Assembly (NCBI GenBank): GCA_014058105.1
Contig: JACGCM010002776.1
Coordinates: 868,001-932,000, forward strand
DNA length: 64,000 bases
Direction of reading: 5' to 3'
Source of the DNA: Kingdonia uniflora
Taxonomy: Eukaryota; Streptophyta; Magnoliopsida; Ranunculales; Circaeasteraceae
Shown: positions 22,732 through 33,470 of the stretch, one piece after another
Layout of the letters: every line of letters begins with the position of its first letter
How positions within the stretch are numbered: the first letter of the stretch is position 1
Notes under the pieces: generated by a model
Told to the model about the DNA's origin: nothing
What the model saw: the letters and a program-made list of their open reading frames with translations, nothing else
The model's database searches: none
Position numbers and translations under genes: made by a program

Positions 22732-25288
22732 CGAACCCACCAGAATAGAACATTCTATACTTTTAATCGCACAACGCAGATACAAGCATATAAATATACC
22801 AGCAATTCAAGTCAAATACATGCAACCAGTGTTAGTCCAATATATACCAGCAGACAATGTTCAAATACAGTACTCATGGTTCAAATTCTACATAGCTAAT
22901 ACACAATCGTTCGAATTCAATGCTCCAGCAAGTCAAGGAAAGAGAGTTCATTGCAGAAAATTGACGAGAACGACATACCTCCTCCAAATACCCCACTCAC
23001 ATAGGAGTGGCCGCACCAACCCCTTCTATAGATTCTTTCAAGGCAACACCTCCAATGACTTTGACAGCAGGGTCCTTTCCAACAGTATCAGCAGGACCTG
23101 CGATTGTAAACCCACTTCAATATTTCTGGCACCATCATCTTTGATAGCAGAATTAGCAACACCATCTACAATACCATTCGCTATAGGGTCCACTTCCATT
23201 CCCTCGGCCTGAGTAACATCTTCGGCAGCAGGCTCTTCTATCTAAAGAAAGCGCTCGAAGGTCTCGGGATTTTACCCCAACCTATCTATAAAGTTCTTCA
23301 GGGCCGTAGTCGTGTCGCACTCCTCATCATATTGTACTTGGAAATATGCTTTGCTATCCTTTAGATGTTCATCTTTCTCAGCCAGCTTTGCCTCCAACAC
23401 TTCTCTTATTTGATCATTGTTGGCAATCGCAACATTGACTTCCTTCATAGCTTCAGCTCTAATTTGCAACTTTTCCCATTTTAGTACATTGATCTGGCTC
23501 TTTAGCAATATAGCAGTCCTCCGTGCGAGCTCTAGACTGTCCACCGCCTGTTTTAGCTTTCTACTCGCTACCCTTTGGGCTTTGTTATAAGCTTGGGCCC
23601 AAGCATTTGCCTGTTTGAATACTCAACTCATTAGTAGTTCTTGAAGCATAGTGTCACTTTTAAAATTTTAGAATCTCAGAAAATAGTTACCTGATGCAGA
23701 GCCTTATTCATCTGTTTCCCTACTTCATCTGGGTTTGTTCCGTAGAGGGCCGTCATTAACTTAACCATTGCTCGAGCCTACTCCTCAAGTTCGGCCTCAC
23801 GTCACCCTTCCTCAACTACATCATCCACATCATCGGCCACCTGTTCACGAGGCCTCTTACGTAGAGTAGTCTTCATCTGCTACACTGTCGAAGCTTCGGG
23901 AACAGCCTTGCCCTTACCTTTGCTAGCCTGCTGTGGTACCTCAGGAATAGCCTCGGGCATGATCGACCGTACCGTCCCAAGGCCGCCTTGCCACTCCCTC
24001 GACACATAGATCGAGTTTTGACTCAACCTATCCCGCTCTATTTATTCGTCCCCTGTCAAAGTACCTTCTTCTCATCTCTTCTTTATTGGTCTAGCAAGCA
24101 CCGGAACGTCTCTTAGTAGAGAGTCTATCTTCTTTCACCTCTTCCTCACAATACCCAACTTACCAAACACCCAATTTACACACTCCTCGTCGTGGTTTAT
24201 CAGTTCATCAATATATCTCGTCAGATTTGTCAATGTATTGTTGTTGGGCTCTGCAAAACAAAGAAACCAAGTTAAGCAACCTATTAGAACCACATAATAA
24301 ATAGCCTTCGACCATCAACTTATTTGGATTATATAGCCTATGCTTCAGCTTATACACCTCTTATCCCTCTGTATTCTCATAATTACCCCCCTGCCACTAC
24401 CAAATCCATATCCCACCCGCGCCCCGTCGAACACAGATCAAATAACCATGGTTTGTCTATATGACATTGAATGTGATACATATCTGCCTTCTTATTTGCT
24501 TTCCTCGAGTAGAATAATACAATATCGAACCACTCGATCAAACCCATCTTCTCACGTTTCAACTCTATATTCATCCCCTCGACAACCCTTACATTTCATA
24601 AAAGTTGTCATTCATCTGGCATAGGGTAACATCCCAGTAATTTAAAACCTGCTACACTAGCTTTTGAAGGGGCAGTTGCATACCTAATCAAATCTGGCCT
24701 CTAAACGATATGATACCCACCCGATGGGTATCCTTAAATAAGAAATCGGCCCCTACTAGTACCAGTGTAACTGCCACCATTGACAACTCATGTTTTGCCA
24801 TGAATCGATCCAGTCTTACCCTTTCCTGTGCCGAGACTGGCCCCGCTGCTATCCTCGAATCATCTGAACCATCCCTATTATCGTTTTGCTTCCCTTCCCC
24901 TTCCTCCTTGTCATCCCCTGAAGGCTCAGTACTACCTTTGATCCCCCTTTCCCCCCCCCCTCAATCTCCTCTTCATCACTCTCCCTGACCACTCAAGCCT
25001 TACAATGGCTCCTAGTCAAAGTTCCAACCTCTGGCACGACCATAGCCAATGGAGCGGCCGTTGCAATTTCTAACACTTCTACATCATTGCTTTCACCTCC
25101 TCGACCTTGAATAAATACACTTGGTTAGTTTACTTCATCCTCCTCATCTATCAGCCTTATCCTCGAAGCATAACGGGTACACATTATACCCTATAAAAGA
25201 AGATGAGCGCAATTAGCTTGATATATTCGACCATCATATTATGTTCTACTCTCTCCAACTCGCCCAACCCACAGTCGAATGTTTGACT
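22732..25288 (-). pseudogene. Element B antisense gene, 3' part
   Basis: Read on the minus strand from the CACTA edge. An acidic segment (SDEEEIEGGGERG, about 24960) is followed by a degraded globular domain with FYSRKANKKADMYHIQ and DLCSTGRGWDMDLVVAGG at 24574-24383, matching the equivalent domain in F (VWNDNHLWVSG). Next is a coiled-coil segment at 23544-23272 (SLELARRTAILLKSQINVL ... LAEKDEHLKDSKAYF) and an acidic tail (EDVTQAEGMEVD). It resembles plant 'putative gypsy-type transposon' proteins encoded antisense in Tat elements. Stops and shifts are present. The gene is interrupted by the CACTA insertion at 25289; its 5' part is at 54676-56104. Confidence 0.55.
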
Positions 25289-25311
25289 CACTACACCAAA
25301 AATAGAAAAAT
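25289..25311 (+). repeat. Left terminal inverted repeat of CACTA
   Basis: CACTACACCAAAAATAG followed by AAAAAT pairs with the right end at 54651-54675. Immediately inside is CGACGGCAATTGTTGTC, a subterminal motif with a looser match (ACGGCGGTAATTT) near the right end at 54620. Confidence 0.9.
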
Positions 25312-27791
25312 ACGATGGCAATTCTAGTCGCTTTTGAGTAAATTCGACGGCAATTGTTGTCATTTGTGCTGTCGTTTTTGACATTCTCGTTCTTTTTAAC
25401 GTCAATCTCGTTAGTCATTTCCTTTTGGAAAAAATGACAACCACTAGAGTCCTAAAAATGTACCTTAATTTATTGTCGTTAATTCTTAAATTTGGCTTGG
25501 GATTATAGTTCACAACAACAGACAATATCCACTATTTATGACATTCCAAAAACGATGATATAATTACCACTTAAGTTCTCGTATTTTAGGAAAAGCTTTA
25601 TTTAAAAAAAATGAATTAAATGCAAAAAAAATGTGCACAAGACCAAACAAGCACACAAATATTAATTAATTTATTATAAAAAGTCAACATTACATTCACT
25701 TAATTATGCACATTGGAAGGATTAGTTAGATAAAGGGATTTACTAGAATATTTTGTAGTATTTTCATATAAAGATTGCAACAAGTTTTTTCCATTGGATC
25801 TCCAAAGCTTCAGTCCAGACATACTCCATAGCTATGAACAAGATTGTTCCACATTTCATGGTTCTTGCTATAAAAAAAATGAGTATAGTGAGATATCATT
25901 TTATGCTTCAGCAATCAAACATCATGTGTGGGGTAGGACAGAACATGTTAATTGATCGAATAGATCATTTTGTACCACTTTGATCAACCTGCATAAATAA
26001 TATATAAACATTTGTCAAAGGAAAATGTATGCATGATGCATATGAAGTAGAAAATGTTAGTGAACTATAAATAAATGGCCAAATAAAGGACCAAGGAAAA
26101 GACAGAGCTAACCTGAAATGACTATATCAGGTTTAGCAAGCATATAGCCAAAGCTAGCAATGAATTTGTTAAGCTCTGTTAGAAGAATGGTGTGTTATGA
26201 TTGTATTTTGCTCTGCATTCTACAAGCATTCGTGATGGGTAGGGGACAACTTCATAACCATAAATATGTTTTACTTTGCTAAATAAAAATCTCAAAGAAG
26301 CACAAGAAAAGTTTAGATCATTAGATCTCAGTCACATATCAGGGATTCAGGCCATATGGATATAGTTTATCAAGAAGTCGGTTAGCAAAAGTATTTTATT
26401 GCTTATGTCTGTCAATGCATCGATAGGATTGAAATTGATAACTTGATGACATGTTCAGGAGCAGTGGCAGAATCTAATAAAAATAATTCAAGAATAAAAT
26501 TGGTCTTGATGACTTTAATAAAATAAAATCTTACTTGTTGCTTCATTAAGAACACCGTAAAAATGAGGGATCGAACAAGATTCTACTGATCTTGCAAATT
26601 TTATTGCAATAACATGCCCTGGAGTATTGCCTTTTAATGCATTTATAACAAAATCGCATTATAAAAAATGAAATAATGGAGTATACCTTTTACCTGAACT
26701 TTCCAAAAGCTTTTGTGATGTGTAGAGTTTCAATCTTCCAATCCCAGCTTTACAAATTCACGCACATGACCAAAACATTAGTTACAAAATATAAACATTA
26801 CAATTTTCTATTTCATATCATCCAAATAGTTAAATCTTTAGAAAAAATTCACCCTCCCCACCCCGCGGAGTTCATCCAGGGCCTAAGTTTCAACTTTACC
26901 TTGAGTAGAATACTACTTCAAGTTATGTACCTATAGTTCAGATAAGAGAAAAACCAAACATCTAGTTAGAAAGAATTACAAAAATTAGAGCACATGTTTA
27001 AAAAATAATAAAGTAAAATTGTATATTATAGATTAGATTTCAATGATAAGAGCTCTAACCACTAGGCAGTTTTACAGATCTTATCAACTTTTGACTCAGA
27101 TAATCCTTTAATACCAGTCGAACTCTATATAAATGATACAAATGCGTAAATAACTACAGTGTTTTAGAAAATGATGAAAGTGAACTTAAGAGTTTCTACA
27201 TACTCATATGAGAGGATATGAATAGGAAGCTTCAAACAGCAGGAATAAGAAGAGTACAACAGGGTAGACCGATAATGTTGAAGCCTTACGCCATGTCTTT
27301 GTAGAGGCCTTTTGAACTTCAAAAACAAAAGGAACTCAATTTATTTTTAAGTGAAAAAAAAAGAAAGGAAACAAAGCATATTTCAATCACAATGATTTAG
27401 AATAGTGATAGAGTAAAAAGTGTACATTACGTCATGTACTTCACTGTAGAAGCATGAAACAGTTTTATACAATAGTACAGATGGATAGTTGTTTATAGTT
27501 ATCCATGAGATTCAAACAAAAGGCCAAAAGATTGAAAAGTAAAAATAGAGATTGCTGGCTGTTTACAATCCATGAGAAATATATCAAGTTAATATATCTA
27601 GATAATGAGTTGGACGATGGATTGACTAGGTCTGAGTATAGCTCTGATATTATTGCATACCATTGGTCCTATTGCAAGTCATTGTCATTTTCAGTGTTGG
27701 CTGGATTGTGTCCAGCTGCTTAGTATTACATTCTAAGCTACAAATTTGCTAGGTTATCCATATGAGGCATTCTAAACTAAAGAACTAATTT
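25312..27791. other. CACTA 3'-terminal non-coding region
   Basis: About 2.5 kb of AT-rich sequence between the left TIR and the E/F composite. Small ORFs (26676-26936, 27505-27723) have no recognisable domain. A second CACTA gene (TNPA-like) might be expected here but none can be identified. Confidence 0.5.
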
Positions 27792-28379
27792 TGTAACATT
27801 ACCTCAAGCTCATATATACCACGATCTCATCAATACCTCGAGCTCTATAAGACTCGACCTTATCCAATACCAGACTCACACTTAAACAAACACGTTAACA
27901 GCTACACATCGACCACGAACTCAAGCAGAACGTGGATTGTCCACAACGGATATAAATAGAAAAAATCAACGTACACCTGTCCCCCACGAGCTAACAGTTA
28001 CACACTCAACTGCCCATGACTCCCACTTTCAGGAGAACATGTTCGAGCACGATGTCAAGCTGAGAGCAGGGCTTATAAAAGGGCAGAGCTCCTAAGGAAA
28101 TAGGAAGGAGAAAGGAAAAGAATTCTACACAGACAATTATCTGATCTCTAGCTATTTTATCTTAGATTAACTCTTGTAGTCATTCTTTCACTCTCTCAAG
28201 CAATAATACTACTTTCACATAATCCTCCACTCGAGGTCGTGGTTTTTACCTATTCACAGGTTTTCCACGTTAAATCCCCTGTGTCAAGTGTTATCTCTTA
28301 TTTAAGTCTTAGTACAGTAGTTCTTGGTGTAAGGATCGATTTCAAGCTAGTTCGAGCGTTACGAAATCTAGTTCCTACA
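27792..28379 (+). repeat. LTR L1 (5' LTR of element E)
   Basis: It starts TGTAACATTACC, diverged from the TGTAGGGACTTATCCC start of its relatives. It ends GTTCCTACA immediately before a PBS and contains TATAAAAGGGCAGAGC near 28074, a likely promoter. It matches L3 closely and L2 in inverse orientation. Confidence 0.85.
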
Positions 28380-28381
28380 TT

Positions 28382-28398
28382 TGGCACCGTCTGTGGGA
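28382..28398 (+). promoter_or_regulatory. Primer-binding site of element E
   Basis: TGGCACCGTCTGTGGGA lies two bases after L1. After these 17 nt the leader continues GCGCACGATT, with no further tRNA similarity, in contrast to the PBS beside L2. Confidence 0.85.
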
Positions 28399-28463
28399 GC
28401 GCACGATTTTTCCACGTACTTAAGAACCACGATTGATACTCATCAGTTGAATAGTATTCAATT

Positions 28464-30688
28464 ATGGTTCAAGCACGTCAATCTTCGGGAGCTCAGCCTA
28501 AAAGTTTGAGGGAACCTGATCGGGTTATCGAGCTTTGGGCGAGCTTAATTGCCAAAGCCGAGAAATAGAGTCAGCTCGAACGCCAGCTATTGGAAGACCG
28601 AGAACTCCTAGAGGAGAAATCAAAACGAGAGTGTCAAGCTTGAGTTCTGGAGACAAATAAGCAAGAAGCTTAAATGTTAGCTTTTCAAACAGTTCTGAAG
28701 GCATTATAGAGCAACCAACCACCACCAGCCCAAAGAGAGTGCGAATCAGTACCAACAATCTCAAGAGTTTCCATTCACGAGAGGTTAGGGGTACATGAGG
28801 TACATAGTACACACATTTCTAGGATTCATTGTGAGGATCCACAAGCACCGATAGTCTCAATTTATTTAGGACAGGAGGCGCAGACAGATATCAGCAAAGA
28901 TCGCACACCTTCTAAATAGCCCAAGGAAGTCTTGCGACCTCCTTACCGAGCCCTGCTTCCTGAACGTGTGAACGAGGAAACAGGTGACCACGTTCCCAGA
29001 CTCATACGTCAAATAATTCCGATAGTTCTACCAGCTCCGGTAGTTCCTGCAATTCCAGTAGCTCCTATCCCTCAGCATTATATTTCTCAGGAACTCATGG
29101 ACCAGCATATTAGGGAGATCATCGAAGCAACGGATTTAGACGTGAAGGATGACTCGCATAAATTACAAGGCAGTCCAATTACTAAAGATTTATTTGATAT
29201 GAATGTCCCAACAGGTATTCATACACCCAAGATCATCAAATACAAAGGAACCGATCCTGGCCAGCATGTTAAATAATTCCGTGACTTATTGGGTTTGTAT
29301 TCAATCTGAATCACATCCTTTACCGGCTCTTTGGTACCAGTCTTCAGGACGAACCTCTTTGTTGGTTCCACTCTTTACCGGAAAGTTCTATTCATACCTT
29401 CGAGCAGTTACAAAAAATCTTCATCAAGGCTTATGCCCATAACAAAGAAAAAGAAGAGAACTTATATTCTCTTATAAGTCTCAAACAAGCATATGGGGAG
29501 AAGCTCGAGGAGTTCTCCAAGAAGTTTCTCGAACTGGCTCAGAAGGTCGACAATCTAGATCAGAAGACAGCCGTGTCCGTATTCACAAATGCTCTACAAT
29601 TCAATTGCAAAGCTATCGAGTATCTCTTCCTGATGAAGCCCAAGACCCTCAAAGATATAATCGATAAAGTCAACAATTACATCGATCTGGAGCGGATGAT
29701 TCCCAAATCGAATAAACCTGTAAAGGCAGTCCACAACAACAAGGTTCCTTCTACACATTTCAACAACAACTGCAGCTCGAATGATCCAGGCGATCCTGAA
29801 CGAGCAAAGACAGAACCAGAAAGAGGCAACAATCAGAGGTCGCAGAAACCATCCAGAACAGTTATACCAATGTTGAATGCCATGCTTTCCGTAATCTATC
29901 CTATTCTCCAAAAAGATAAATGTTTCTGTCCAGGTCGACATCTTGATCCAATAATAGGTCGACCTTATTGCGAATATCACAAGATTAAGCACCACAGCAC
30001 CGACAATTGCTATGGTTTGAAAAAACTCCTGGAAATCATTTTAAAGGAAGGGAGGATGCTCGAATTCATCATCGATCTTCCCAGCTATAAAGACATGAGC
30101 AATCCGAAAGAAGATGACGTAGCTCAAGCAACACAACAAGCAAAAGAGAAGCATCTATATCATCTCTACTGCAGTAATATGATCGAGATCAATCAGGTTT
30201 CAAATTCTAACAGAGTCAAGCAGAGGAAGTTGGGTAAGTGTTGTGACCTTGTCGTCCATGACAAGGAAGTCAAGCTCCTCCTAGAGTCAAACAGTCGTCG
30301 AAAGGGAATCTCCTTCGAGGACTGCAACACAGGACATATGAAATATCCACATCATGACGTGCTAGTAATTATGCTCAAAATGAGGAACTTTGTAATGCAC
30401 ACCATGATGGTCGACACAGGAAGTGGGGCTGAGATCCTTTTTTAGAGCACAATTGACCAGATGGGACTCTCAGATCAAGTCATTCAAAGTGAGACAGACA
30501 TCAGTGGATTTAATGGGTCCAAAGAAGAACGAGTTGGGAAGATCACTCTCCCAAGCCTACCACTATCGATGTTATTTTCTACGTCATCAAATCCAAATCA
30601 AGGTATTTGGGGATACTAGGACGATGTTGGTTGCACAATATGGAGGCTATCCATTCACTTTCCACCAAACACTCCAGTTTAAGCATAA
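28464..30688 (+). pseudogene. Element E gag and protease (truncated)
   Basis: It starts MVQARQSSGAQPKSLREP. A helical N-terminal stretch with early TAG stops is followed by the Retrotrans_gag core at about 29360-29700 (SSIHTFEQLQKIFIKAYAH in a shifted frame, SLKQAYGEKLEEFSKKF, FTNALQFNCKAIEYLFLMKP). A zinc-knuckle-like tail reads YCEYHKIKHHSTDNCYGLKK. The protease has the intact motif MMVDTGSGAEILF, then TAG where F has CAG. The last homology to F protease is FHQTLQFKHN. Coding ends abruptly at 30688, where the tRNA-derived piece begins. Confidence 0.8.
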
Positions 30689-30738
30689 CGTGGCTTTTAA
30701 CCATGTGGTCGTGGGTTTGATTCCCGCAGACGGCGCTA
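30689..30738 (+). tRNA. 3' part of tRNA-Lys(UUU), fossil primer copy (not a working tRNA gene)
   Basis: Fifty nucleotides fold as the 3' portion of a tRNA. The anticodon stem-loop is CGTGG CTTTTAA CCATG with anticodon TTT. A TGGTC variable region follows, then T stem-loop GTGGG TTTGATT CCCGC, the acceptor strand AGACGGC, discriminator G and CTA where CCA is expected. The D arm and the 5' acceptor strand are missing. The last 17 nt are the complement of the Tat PBS. Two bases (AA) then separate it from LTR L2, the normal PBS-to-LTR spacing. Fifty nt corresponds to tRNA positions 27-76. Confidence 0.8.
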
Positions 30739-30740
30739 AA

Positions 30741-31329
30741 TGTAGGGACCAGATTTCGTAAAGCTCGAACTAGCTTGAAGTCGATACTTACACCAAGAAC
30801 TACTATGCCAAGAATTAAATAAGAGATAACACTTGACACAGGGGATTTAGCGTGGAAAACCTGTGAATAGGTAAAAACCACGACCTCGAGTGAAGGATTA
30901 TGTGAATGTAGTATTATTGCTTGAGAGAGTGAAAGAATGATTACAAGAGTTAATCTAAGATAAAATAGCTAGAGATCAGATAATTGCCTGTGTAGATTTT
31001 TTTTCCTTTTTCCTTCTCTTTCCTTAGGAGTTCTGCCCTTTTGTAGACCATGCTCTTAGCTTGACATCGTACTCAAACACGTTCTCCTAAAAGTGAGATT
31101 CATGGGCAGTTGAGTGTATAACTGCTAGCTCGTGGTTAGCAGGTGTATGTTGATTTGTTCTGTTTATATTTGTTGTGAACAATCCACGTTCTGCTTGAGT
31201 TTGTGGTCGATGTGTAGTTGTTGACGCGTTTGTTTAAGTATGAGTCTTGTATTAGATAAGGTTGAGTCTTATAGAGCTCGAGGTATAGATGAGATCGAGT
31301 GCCCTTAGCCCGAGGGATAAGTCCCTATA
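30741..31329 (-). repeat. LTR L2 (3' LTR of element F)
   Basis: On the minus strand it starts TATAGGGACTTATCCC at 31329 (TGTA mutated to TATA) and ends GGTCCCTACA at 30741. A polypurine tract lies upstream, which makes it a 3' LTR, yet a PBS plus tRNA sequence lies downstream. Confidence 0.85.
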
Positions 31330-31347
31330 ATCGCCCCCTCGCAACTG
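31330..31347 (-). promoter_or_regulatory. Polypurine tract of element F
   Basis: The minus strand reads CAGTTGCGAGGGGGCGAT directly before L2. Confidence 0.8.
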
Positions 31348-31541
31348 AAGTCACGTGTGGCTTTAGTTGAGAAAAACCTGAAAACATGGTCCTTATGATG
31401 ACCTAAGCGACGCTTAAAAAATGGAACGTCATTATTGAAGAGTGTGCTGCCATTATGATGCGCGAGTGTCATGGGAAGACTGTTAGTTTTCCTGAGCAGA
31501 TGAATGTTTGGGGAAACAACGTGCATTAAATACGGTATCGC

Positions 31542-31549
31542 TATAAATA
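31542..31549 (+). promoter_or_regulatory. TATA box for antisense genes of element F
   Basis: TATAAATA lies 213 bases inside the LTR edge, preceded by GTGCATTAAAT. It is the counterpart of 14396 in G and of 56169-56175 (minus strand) in B. Confidence 0.5.
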
Positions 31550-31673
31550 GTGGTCTGATTTGATTGCCGAATAACTTGCAACACATCTTCGCTGCAGAGA
31601 AAAACAAACATGCCTATTTTGTAGAGTGAGGAAAAAAAATATGAGTTTTTTGGAAGCTTACCTTTGCAAAATC

Positions 31674-32157
31674 ATGGCTAAGATGAGGAATCAAGTGTAT
31701 CATACCCAGTTTTCTTTCATCATGGAGGGATTTCGGATATGGTTTTGTGGTTATCAGAGTAGGGAGACTCCCTTTGCAATTTTGTTAAAAGAGTGTTGTT
31801 TGAAAAAAAAATTGGGTATAATGTAGCGTCCGATTTACCGACCGGGGTGTATGCGATGCAAAATCTCTAGTTTCGAATGATGTTCCAATTTCTATGGCAG
31901 GAGTCCTCCTCAATTGCCACAAACTCCGGGTTACTGGAGATAAGGAGGAAGAGACGGCGGTGGTGGAGGTGGAAGATGGATCGCTTTTTTCAGTGCCATC
32001 GCTTTTCTTTCAATTCTTCCTGTAGTGAAATGAAGGGGAAAGAGGCTTTGACCTGTTGTGGTCTTATACTTTCTGATCTGTGGCTGAGGTTTCTCTGGAA
32101 GATCAGGATTATCTTGGCAACGAGAAAAGAACTAGAGACCTATTTTCGTGTTTGAGA
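31674..32157 (+). pseudogene. First antisense gene of element F (degenerate)
   Basis: It begins MAKMRNQVYHTQF. Frameshifts and stops follow, with another open stretch at 31877-32155. Its position relative to the LTR and TATA box, and its start, parallel the MVTTRSQV gene of G at 14488. No domain is recognised. The weak similarity between the F and G copies is judged by eye only. Confidence 0.35.
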
Positions 32158-32625
32158 AAGTATTTGTAATATTGAGTTTCGAAGAGCTTGATTCTGTAAT
32201 TGTAAAGCAACGCTGTAGGAGTAGTCCTATAACCAACATGTTAGATAAAAATCGAGCGTAATAAAAGAATATTTTGTTTGTTTTTTTTTACTAGCGAAAA
32301 AGCAGAAATAGTCGACATGTCATCGAGCTGTACATAATATGGGAGTGAATAGTTGGTGAGATAACATACTTTATCCTACCTCGTAAATGAATCGAGCTTA
32401 ACAGATGTAAACATAAAGCTCAAAATATAATTTTTAGAGAGCTCGATTAAGCACGAAAAGATAATAGTAAGTAGCTTGAACCCGGGATGAGTGGGTTATA
32501 GAAACTAAATTACGTTGCGTATAGTCAATCAAAAAATTAGTCCAGTTAACTGAACAGTATAAAATTGTGACTTGTTCTTTAAGAAGGTTATTCATAAAAA
32601 ATAAAATAAATAAAATAAATAAAAA

Positions 32626-33003
32626 ATGGTGAAGACTCGTTTTCAGAGGGCTGTTCAAGCGCGTGTATTGAACGATTTGCGTTTAGCATTCAAGATTAAT
32701 GAAATATAGGAAGCCATTTTTGGGCAGCAAGGTTACGATGCGACTATGCTCGAAACCCGAGTGAACTACGAGGGTAAGACTGAAGTAGAAAGGGGCGTGG
32801 AAATGAACCGCGTGTACTGGTCCAAGTCCATGCGTACCTGTTGGCGGTCTGTTGAAGATCGTAAAAAGTTTGTCCTGATGATGGCCTGGGAGGAGATCAT
32901 TAATGAGGATATGGATATCGCCTCAGGGCTGCTGAAGGCTTGTGGTGTTGTCAGGCACACCGGTTGCTTCAAATGCAAGTATCTTGGGGATTGGAGTGAT
33001 TGA
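32626..33003 (+). pseudogene. Small antisense gene of element F with CGxxxHxGxFKCxYL motif
   Basis: 125 codons from MVKTRFQRAVQARV to KYLGDWSD, open except for one TAG at codon 28 (about 32707). The C-terminal part reads LMMAWEEIINEDMDIASG then LLKACGVVRHTGCFKCKYL. Element G has the same segment at 60696-61046 (LDEIAIEDKRIIGGEL then IRCGTVGHLGYFKCNYL). The conserved C-x4-H-x5-C spacing suggests a metal-binding or knuckle-like tail, but no known family is recognised. An upstream TATAAAAT near 32557 could be its promoter. The gene lies between the first antisense gene and the coiled-coil gene, on the strand opposite to gag-pol. Confidence 0.55.
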
Positions 33004-33416
33004 CTGTTGTATTTTTTGAATTTTTGAAATGAAATTGCCCGAATTTACTTGAAGAAAAAAAAATATATTTATGAAAATAGGCTATGACTAGGATTGTTTG
33101 TTGAAACTGAATTATTGAATTTGTGTTGCTAATTGATATTGACATTAAAGTCAAGGTGTATAAGTAGGGCAAACAAATGTACGTGAAATTTTAAAGTAGA
33201 AAATTCATAATCATAAGTTAGGGGTATTGTGAAAAGAGTGGGACCAAGAGGCTGAGAGATACGCTAAAGTATATTATTTGGTGTAATGATTGGAAGGCGT
33301 TTTCACCGAAGCGGTACGACACGTCTAACAGGTTCAGACGAACAGAGGGCTCGATTTAGGAATCGAGGACTGATTACTGGAAAACTCCAAACTGCCAGCA
33401 GTTCAGGGAAAGGTGC

Positions 33417-33423
33417 ATAAATA
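33417..33423 (+). promoter_or_regulatory. TATA-like box before the coiled-coil antisense gene of F
   Basis: ATAAATA lies 48 bases before the ATG at 33471. G has TATAAATA at 61211 at the matching place. Confidence 0.45.
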
Positions 33424-33470
33424 CCCCCTCTCCTCCCTCTCGGAATACAAAAAACTAGAAAAAGAAGAGA

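Noticed and set aside
30689..30738. A functional tRNA-Lys gene
   Set aside because: The D arm and 5' acceptor strand are absent, CTA stands where CCA is encoded, and CCA is not encoded in plant nuclear tRNA genes. The piece sits at a PBS position. A copied primer fits better.
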